This document shows positions 59,376-64,000 of a stretch of DNA of 64,000 bases, one piece after another. The position numbers were made by a program, and so were the translations under genes. The notes below the pieces were generated by a model. It worked only from the letters and a program-made list of their open reading frames with translations. It ran no database searches and was not told where the DNA came from. Source of the stretch: Pelosinus fermentans DSM 17108 (lineage in GTDB: Bacteria > Bacillota > Negativicutes > DSM-13327); NCBI RefSeq assembly GCF_000271485.2, contig NZ_AKVN02000001.1:1120001-1184000 (forward strand), read 5' to 3'. The first letter of the stretch is position 1. Each line of letters opens with the position of its first letter.

Positions 59376-59443
59376 AGGAGAACGCTAAACACAAAGAAAT
59401 GTCTATTTCCCCTTTGTGTCCTTTGCGTTTTTGTGGTTCAAAA
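59376..59443. repeat. Degraded type 1 palindromic repeat
   Basis: AACGCTAAACACAAAG at the left mirrors CTTTGTGTCCTTTGCGTT at the right imperfectly. It occupies the centre of the 438-bp gap between the membrane protein and the secreted peptide gene. Confidence 0.55.
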
Positions 59444-59531
59444 AAATGCAAAATCGATCTTTTCTCCGTGTTCTCTGTGGTTTGGTAATGGTGTATCTGT
59501 TTTCATTGAAAATACAGCAGTTTTTCAATGC

Positions 59532-59566
59532 ATCTTCATCAGTTATTCATATTGTTATTGTATGAT
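59532..59566 (+). promoter_or_regulatory. Direct-repeat promoter 2 (OmpR-type)
   Basis: ATCTTCATC (59532-59540) and TTATTCATA (59543-59551), period 11 bp, nine bases, then TATGAT (59561-59566). More degenerate than promoters 1 and 3 but with identical spacing. Transcription would start about 145 bp before the small peptide gene. Confidence 0.6.
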
Positions 59567-59717
59567 AAGAGCAAAGATGCATTTTTTATAAAATAGGTTA
59601 TTACATATTGAATCGATTCATGATACAGTTATTGGGTTTAGTGAATAAGCAGATAGAGTTTTATATGAGTATGAGAAGCTGTGAATCAGACAATAAAAGA
59701 ATGGGGGAACAAAACAA

Positions 59718-59906
59718 ATGAGTAGGAAGAAAAAAGTAATGAGAGCAATCTTTGCTGCTTTGGCAGCGGTATTTATATCCGGTACCGTTTTGCTGCCGAC
59801 TGCGACCAAAGCATTTGCCGCCGAACCAACAAACCAAGAACAGTCAGCACCGCCGGAGGATGCCCCGAAGGATAACGGCAATGAGCATTCAGGCCACCAT
59901 ATGTAA
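59718..59906 (+). CDS. Small secreted peptide with His/Met C-terminus
   Basis: 62 aa. N-terminal signal peptide (MSRKKKVMRAIFAALAAVFI..., cleavage probably after AFA-A near residue 34) leaves a mature peptide of about 28 residues, acidic and Pro-rich, ending EHSGHHM. The same HSGH motif occurs in the CusB-like protein tail (SEHSGHGGQ). It could be a periplasmic metal chaperone or sponge comparable in role, not in sequence, to CusF. Own promoter and own terminator. ATG is preceded by GGGGGAAC. Confidence 0.75.
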   Translation: MSRKKKVMRAIFAALAAVFISGTVLLPTATKAFAAEPTNQEQSAPPEDAPKDNGNEHSGHHM

Positions 59907-59910
59907 TAGC

Positions 59911-59944
59911 AAAGCAGCCCTTTATTAAAAGGGCTGCTTTTATC
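59911..59944 (+). terminator. Terminator of the small peptide gene
   Basis: AAAGCAGCCCTTT pairs with AAAGGGCTGCTTT, followed by a T-run. Confidence 0.9.
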
Positions 59945-60005
59945 AATGAGTAAGAAAAGAGTACTGATTCATTATGAAATACAAATAATATGAGTTATTC
60001 AAACT

Positions 60006-60040
60006 TTCTTCATAAAATCTTCACATTAGTTGGATATGAT
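60006..60040 (+). promoter_or_regulatory. Direct-repeat promoter 3 (OmpR-type)
   Basis: TTCTTCATA (60006-60014) and ATCTTCACA (60017-60025), 11-bp period, nine bases, then TATGAT (60035-60040). Drives the small ORF and the TolC/CusB/CusA genes. Confidence 0.75.
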
Positions 60041-60077
60041 AGACATCAATATAAAGATGTAATCGAGGTGAAATATA

Positions 60078-60173
60078 ATGTGGGATTTACTTATGATCGA
60101 ATTGGCAGTGATAGGGTATTTATGGTGCTATCTTACAAATCGGGCTGAGGGGCTGGTTGGTAAAGAAGAATAA
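60078..60173 (+). CDS. 31-aa single-span membrane peptide
   Basis: ATG 60078 follows GAGGTG at seven bases. The product, beginning MWDLLMIELAVIGYLWCYL and ending in a charged GLVGKEE tail, is one membrane helix. It is the first frame after promoter 3 and about 65 bp before the TolC-like gene. Real ribosome site and position support it; length makes chance possible. It might be an accessory subunit of the pump or a regulatory leader peptide. Confidence 0.5.
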   Translation: MWDLLMIELAVIGYLWCYLTNRAEGLVGKEE

Positions 60174-60239
60174 GGATAAACCCAAATATCTAAGGTCAGT
60201 TTTTATGATTGTCTTCAATAAGGGGACGAAGGGGGATAT

Positions 60240-61538
60240 ATGAACGTAGGAAAATGGTTTCGATGCAAAGTATTATCATTGACTGCTATGCTCGTATTGG
60301 GAATTATAATACCAGTTATGGCGGAACAAGCCCAGGATACTCTGTCTTTAAAAGAGATAGTGGATACTGCCGTCAAGAATAATCCAGCCGTCATTGAGAG
60401 TCAAAAGCGCTGGGAAGAAAAAGAGGCCCGCATTCCCCTGGCGAAAGCCTGGACGAATCCTCAGTTTGGGATTATGAAAGATGATATACCTAAAAGCAGC
60501 TTAAATCCTTTTGATGCAATGATGACGGAATACACTTTTACCCAGGACATTATGAATCCGTCTAAATTAAAAGCCATGGGTAAAATGGCCGGCAGTGATG
60601 CTGCAATGACGAAAGCGAATTACCAAGATAAGCAGATGGAAGCCTATGCTGCGGCGAAAACTGCCTATTATGATCTGTTATATGCTGATAAAGCTTTAGA
60701 AATCGGCAAGGAAAATCAGCAGCTCATGGGCCAGCTGGTACAGATTGCTCAGGTTAACTATTCTACTGGAATGGTACCTCTGCAAGATACCTTGCGGGCT
60801 CAAACTGAATTTTCTAAGATGACTACTGACCTTTTGAGCATGACATCTATGGCGGCAGTAGCAAAAGCGAAAGTCAATACTGTTATCGGCCGTAAAGCCG
60901 ACACCCCCTTCACAGTGAAAGAAGAGTTCAGTGCTCCGCCTCCTGACTTTGACTTGACCACCCTGCAGACAGAAGCCCAGGCTGAAAAACCAGCTGTTGT
61001 TGGCATGGAACAGCAAGTGGAGATGGCAAAGAATGGTGTGGAATTGGCAAAAAAGCAGCAGCTGCCAGATTATCAATTCAGCATTGGCTACAAAGATAGA
61101 AAACAAACGATGATGAGTGCGACACCTGATACCTGGAAAATGGAAGTTATGGTCATGCTGCCTATTTGGCAGGGGAAAAATAAAGCAGAAATTAAATCTG
61201 CTGCAGCTAGTTTGGAAGCAGCTCAGGCTTCATTGGCTACTATGCAGAGTATGACAGAGCTGGATTTGCAGATGGCACTGACTGAAGCGCAGTCTGCCTG
61301 GCGCCAGATCGACCTGTATAAGAATACCGTAATTCCCCAAGCGGAGCAAACCTATCAAGCCGGAGTTGTGAGCTATACCAATGGTAAAGTGGATTTTATG
61401 GCTGTCCTGGATAGTCTAAATGCTCTTCGCAATGTGCGATTGGATTACTATAAAGCTCGCGTGAATTATGAGAAAGCAGTGGCAGATCTGGAAAAAGCGG
61501 TAGGAAGACCTTTATTTACGAGCGGAACCCAGCCATAA
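60240..61538 (+). CDS. TolC/CusC-family outer-membrane factor
   Basis: Outer-membrane channel of a tripartite efflux pump. 432 aa with a signal peptide (LSLTAMLVLGIIIPVMAEQ) and two outer-membrane-factor repeats: SLKEIVDTAVKNNPAVIESQ near 35 and the second from about 240 (TEAQAEKPAVVGMEQQVEMA), each with long helical stretches and typical PLQDTLRAQTEFSK. Followed by the membrane fusion protein 25 bases on. Again implies an outer membrane. Confidence 0.9.
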   Translation: MNVGKWFRCKVLSLTAMLVLGIIIPVMAEQAQDTLSLKEIVDTAVKNNPAVIESQKRWEEKEARIPLAKAWTNPQFGIMKDDIPKSSLNPFDAMMTEYTFTQDIMNPSKLKAMGKMAGSDAAMTKANYQDKQMEAYAAAKTAYYDLLYADKALEIGKENQQLMGQLVQIAQVNYSTGMVPLQDTLRAQTEFSKMTTDLLSMTSMAAVAKAKVNTVIGRKADTPFTVKEEFSAPPPDFDLTTLQTEAQAEKPAVVGMEQQVEMAKNGVELAKKQQLPDYQFSIGYKDRKQTMMSATPDTWKMEVMVMLPIWQGKNKAEIKSAAASLEAAQASLATMQSMTELDLQMALTEAQSAWRQIDLYKNTVIPQAEQTYQAGVVSYTNGKVDFMAVLDSLNALRNVRLDYYKARVNYEKAVADLEKAVGRPLFTSGTQP

Positions 61539-61563
61539 TGTGCAAGCAAAAGGAGAGGACAGC

Positions 61564-62838
61564 ATGATTGAAAAACTACAGGCTAAGAAGAAGATGATCA
61601 TAGGTGTGACAGCGGGTGTTCTAGTATTTGGCGGTGGCGGTTACTATTATGCTGCGCAGCACGCAAAGCCGACTGTAGATCATACCGGTCATCAGACAAC
61701 GACTCCGGTTATGGCTATGGGTGATACCGTTACCTTAGATGCCAAGGCTAGGCAATTGTCCGGAGTGCAAACGGCCCAGGCAGTCGTAAAAGATATTATG
61801 AAGGAAATTAAGACCACGGGCAAACTTGCTATGAATGAAAGTGGACGCACGTATCTTACCTCCCGGGTGGAAGGGCGGGTTGATGAACTATATGTGACTG
61901 CTGACGGCGAATATATTGCCCCGGGGCAGGCCATCGCCGCTGTATACAGTCCAACCTATATTGCGACCCAGGAAGAATATTTACTAACGCTGGAAAATGT
62001 GCAGAAGCTGCAAAACGCTGGCAAAGATGTAGTTCAGATCAATAATCGTCTGCGGGATGCGGCAAAGCGCAAACTACAGCTGTTAAATGTGCCAGACAGT
62101 GAGATTGCTCATCTGGAACATACCCGAACACCCAAGGATCATATGATCATCTATGCCCAGTTTGGCGGCACGGTTTTGGAAAAACAGCTGCTGCCAGGAG
62201 CATTCATTATGCCGGGGGATAAAATGTACAGTTTATCGGATTTATCCACTCTTTGGCTGTATATCGATATTTATGAAAAGGATATAGCAGGCATTAAACT
62301 AGGTCAAAGAGTTGCAGTGACCAGTGGTGCCTATCCGGGAGAAGCTTTTAGCGGACAAGTGACCTTTATTAATCCGGTGCTGGATGATGCCACCAGAACA
62401 GTGAAAGTTCGGGTGGAGATGAGTAATCCTGGGGGCAGGCTGAAGCCCAATATGTTTGTTAATGCCAATGTTCAACTGCCTTTAGGGGACAGCGTGGTGA
62501 TACCGGAATCCAGCATATTAGACTCCGGCAGCCGTAAGATTGTTTTTGTCGCTCAAAGTGAAGATACATTTGTTAAACGGGATGTAGTCACGGGGCAATA
62601 TGCTGATGGCTATGTTCAAATTTTCTCTGGACTGCAGGCAGGTGAAACAGTAGTCACAGCCGCCACTTTCCTCATTGATTCCCAAACGAAATTAGGCAGC
62701 TTTGGCTCTCATGCCGGTCACGGTGGCGGGGCCGCTAAAGAGACGAGCGCACCAGCACCTGTGAATGGTACAAATAGCGGCGCGGCTGCTCCGGCACCTG
62801 CTTCCGGGAGTGAACACAGCGGCCATGGTGGTCAGTAA
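61564..62838 (+). CDS. CusB-like membrane fusion protein of heavy-metal efflux
   Basis: Periplasmic adaptor joining the RND pump to the outer-membrane channel. 424 aa from ATG 61564 (AAGGAGAGG upstream). N-terminal membrane anchor (about 10-28), a short His region (DHTGHQ near 45), barrel-sandwich and hairpin domains (SRVEGRVDELYVTADGEYIA, YSPTYIATQEEYL), beta-barrel (LWLYIDIYEKDIAGI) and a tail rich in Ala, Gly and His (SGSEHSGHGGQ). YSPTYIATQEEYL is characteristic of CusB. Metal not certain; copper or silver most likely. Confidence 0.9.
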   Translation: MIEKLQAKKKMIIGVTAGVLVFGGGGYYYAAQHAKPTVDHTGHQTTTPVMAMGDTVTLDAKARQLSGVQTAQAVVKDIMKEIKTTGKLAMNESGRTYLTSRVEGRVDELYVTADGEYIAPGQAIAAVYSPTYIATQEEYLLTLENVQKLQNAGKDVVQINNRLRDAAKRKLQLLNVPDSEIAHLEHTRTPKDHMIIYAQFGGTVLEKQLLPGAFIMPGDKMYSLSDLSTLWLYIDIYEKDIAGIKLGQRVAVTSGAYPGEAFSGQVTFINPVLDDATRTVKVRVEMSNPGGRLKPNMFVNANVQLPLGDSVVIPESSILDSGSRKIVFVAQSEDTFVKRDVVTGQYADGYVQIFSGLQAGETVVTAATFLIDSQTKLGSFGSHAGHGGGAAKETSAPAPVNGTNSGAAAPAPASGSEHSGHGGQ

Positions 62839-62849
62839 GGAGGGGCAAC

Positions 62850-64000
62850 ATGCTGAATCAATTAATCGAATTTTCCTTGAAAAACCGCGTGATTATTCTG
62901 GTATTATCTGCACTAGTCATTGTCTGGGGAATCTTCGTTGTACGGGATACCCCCATCGATGCTTTTCCTGATCTGAGTGAAAATCAGGTGCTTGTCTCGG
63001 CAGACTGGATGGGGCGTGGACCTCAGGAAATCCAGGACCAAGTCACGTATCCATTAGAGACTGCCTTGCGTGGGCTGCCTAAGGTGAAAGAAGTGCGCTC
63101 GGCTTCCTCATTCGGGATGTCGCTTATAACCGTCATCTTTGAAGACGGTGTAGAGCCTTACTTTGCCCGTCAAGTCGTAAATGAAAAAGTCCAGCAAGCC
63201 ATTCCTCAATTGCCCCGGGGTGTGCAGCCAGCCTTAGGACCAGTCAGCACGCCGATGGGGCAGGTATTCATGTATACCATAGAAAGCGATCGTCATAATC
63301 TGGCAGATCTGCGTACGGTTGAGGATTTTACCATCAAGCAGCAGCTCAGTGCGGTGCCGGGAGTTGCGGAAGTGGCCAGCATCGGCGGTTATGTGATGCA
63401 GTATCAAATCAATCTTGATCCTCATCTTCTGCAAAACTACCGGATTACTTTCAACCAGGTATTTGGTGCTCTTGGTGCCAACAACGCTAATATTGGTGCG
63501 AAGGTTGTCGAGCAAAACGGTCAGGAATTTATTATTCGCGGGTTGGGATTAATCCAATCTCCAGATGATATTAAGAATATTGTGATCTCGCAAAATAACA
63601 ATGTACCCATTTACATCAAGGATGTAGCCAACGTAACTGCTGGACCGGATTTTCGCCGGGGCGTGCTAACCAAATCTGGTTATGAAGCGGCTGGAGGGAT
63701 TGTGATTCAGCGCATGGGCGAAAACACCCTGGACGTGATTGATCAGGTGAAATCCAAGATTGCTGAAATCGAGCCGTCATTACCGGAAGGTATGCGGATT
63801 GTACCATTTTATGACCAGACGGATCTGGTAAAAAAAGCAGTCAATACGCTGACCCGGGCATTAATTGAAGAATTTATTTTAGTCTCTATCATTGTCATTC
63901 TCTTTTTAGGGAATGTCCGGTCCAGCCTGATCGTGACCAGTGCCATTCCCATTGGTATTTTGATTGCGCTGATTGCCATGAAACAAATTCATCTGTCGGC
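62850..64000 (+). CDS. CusA-like heavy-metal RND efflux transporter, 3'-partial
   Basis: Inner-membrane proton-driven pump; the gene runs off the right edge after about 383 codons. ATG 62850 follows AGGAGGGG, 11 bases after cusB. It begins with the first membrane helix, followed by TPIDAFPDLSENQVLVSADW, the form seen in CusA rather than CzcA. The porter-domain sequence and the start of the membrane domain (about residue 335 onward) are visible. The metal-site methionines and proton-relay helix are mostly outside or near the edge, so specificity rests on this motif and on neighbours. Confidence 0.9.
   Translation, partial: MLNQLIEFSLKNRVIILVLSALVIVWGIFVVRDTPIDAFPDLSENQVLVSADWMGRGPQEIQDQVTYPLETALRGLPKVKEVRSASSFGMSLITVIFEDGVEPYFARQVVNEKVQQAIPQLPRGVQPALGPVSTPMGQVFMYTIESDRHNLADLRTVEDFTIKQQLSAVPGVAEVASIGGYVMQYQINLDPHLLQNYRITFNQVFGALGANNANIGAKVVEQNGQEFIIRGLGLIQSPDDIKNIVISQNNNVPIYIKDVANVTAGPDFRRGVLTKSGYEAAGGIVIQRMGENTLDVIDQVKSKIAEIEPSLPEGMRIVPFYDQTDLVKKAVNTLTRALIEEFILVSIIVILFLGNVRSSLIVTSAIPIGILIALIAMKQIHLS

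Noticed and set aside
59291-59591. Short frames (65 and 82 aa) between the membrane protein and the secreted peptide
   Set aside because: They lie over a terminator hairpin and a degraded palindromic repeat; composition reflects the repeat rather than a protein.

Overview
The window looks like chromosome from an anaerobic, diderm member of the Firmicutes, most likely Negativicutes, family Sporomusaceae (Pelosinus-like). The signs are Firmicutes-type regulators (CggR, GlpP, CdaR, strong AGGAGG ribosome sites, TTG/GTG starts) next to outer-membrane machinery: a Fur-box TonB-dependent receptor, a TolC-type outer-membrane factor and a CusBA-type RND pump. The genus is inference from gene content. 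No rRNA, tRNA, CRISPR array, transposase or phage gene was seen.

Layout. 1-1570: 3' end of a thioester reductase and a phosphopantetheinyl transferase, probably the edge of an NRPS/PKS locus. 1928-9696: glycerol module glpP, glpF, glpK, glpA, glpB, glpC, with two sigma-H-like promoters and a terminator/antiterminator leader before glpF. 9850-20873: a chemoreceptor fused to a PhnD-like binding domain, pyruvate kinase copy 1, then the cggR-gap-pgk-tpi-gpmI-eno operon behind a clear CggR operator. 21197-25677: divergent cdaR and glycerate kinase, the latter coupled to a near-identical second pyruvate kinase, followed by a deleted remnant of eno with its terminator. 26056-33666: secG, membrane pyrophosphatase, beta-carbonic anhydrase, and an esterase, thioesterase, rnr, smpB cluster.

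33786-40470: a sigma-54 activator (PrpR_N-PAS-AAA-HTH) and its target operon (class III CoA-transferase, HMG-CoA-lyase-like enzyme, MFS carrier), then a TauE/SafE permease with its own promoter. 40701-46130: a segment bounded by a ~237-bp direct repeat made of an intergenic palindrome plus the 3' end of the IMP dehydrogenase gene. It contains a candidate structured RNA, a 97-aa unknown protein, a siderophore receptor and an AraC regulator. 46032-58535: a Tritrichomonas-type IMP dehydrogenase, a second sigma-54 activator, and a hexonate pathway (Zn-dehydrogenase, uxaB, uxaA, MFS, LarA-like protein, kdgK, KDPG aldolase) that would take L-galactonate or tagaturonate through altronate and KDG to pyruvate and glyceraldehyde-3-phosphate.

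58701-64000: a probable metal-efflux locus. Three separate promoters share an 11-bp direct repeat at exactly the same distance from the -10 box. They precede a small membrane protein with a Met/His tail, a 62-aa secreted peptide ending in His and Met residues, and the small-ORF/TolC/CusB/CusA operon. This looks like one OmpR-family regulon and is the best candidate here for something undescribed. Long palindromic intergenic repeats of two types are scattered through the window, including inside the glycolytic operon, and two of the observed rearrangements (eno remnant, IMPDH remnant) carry gene 3' ends.
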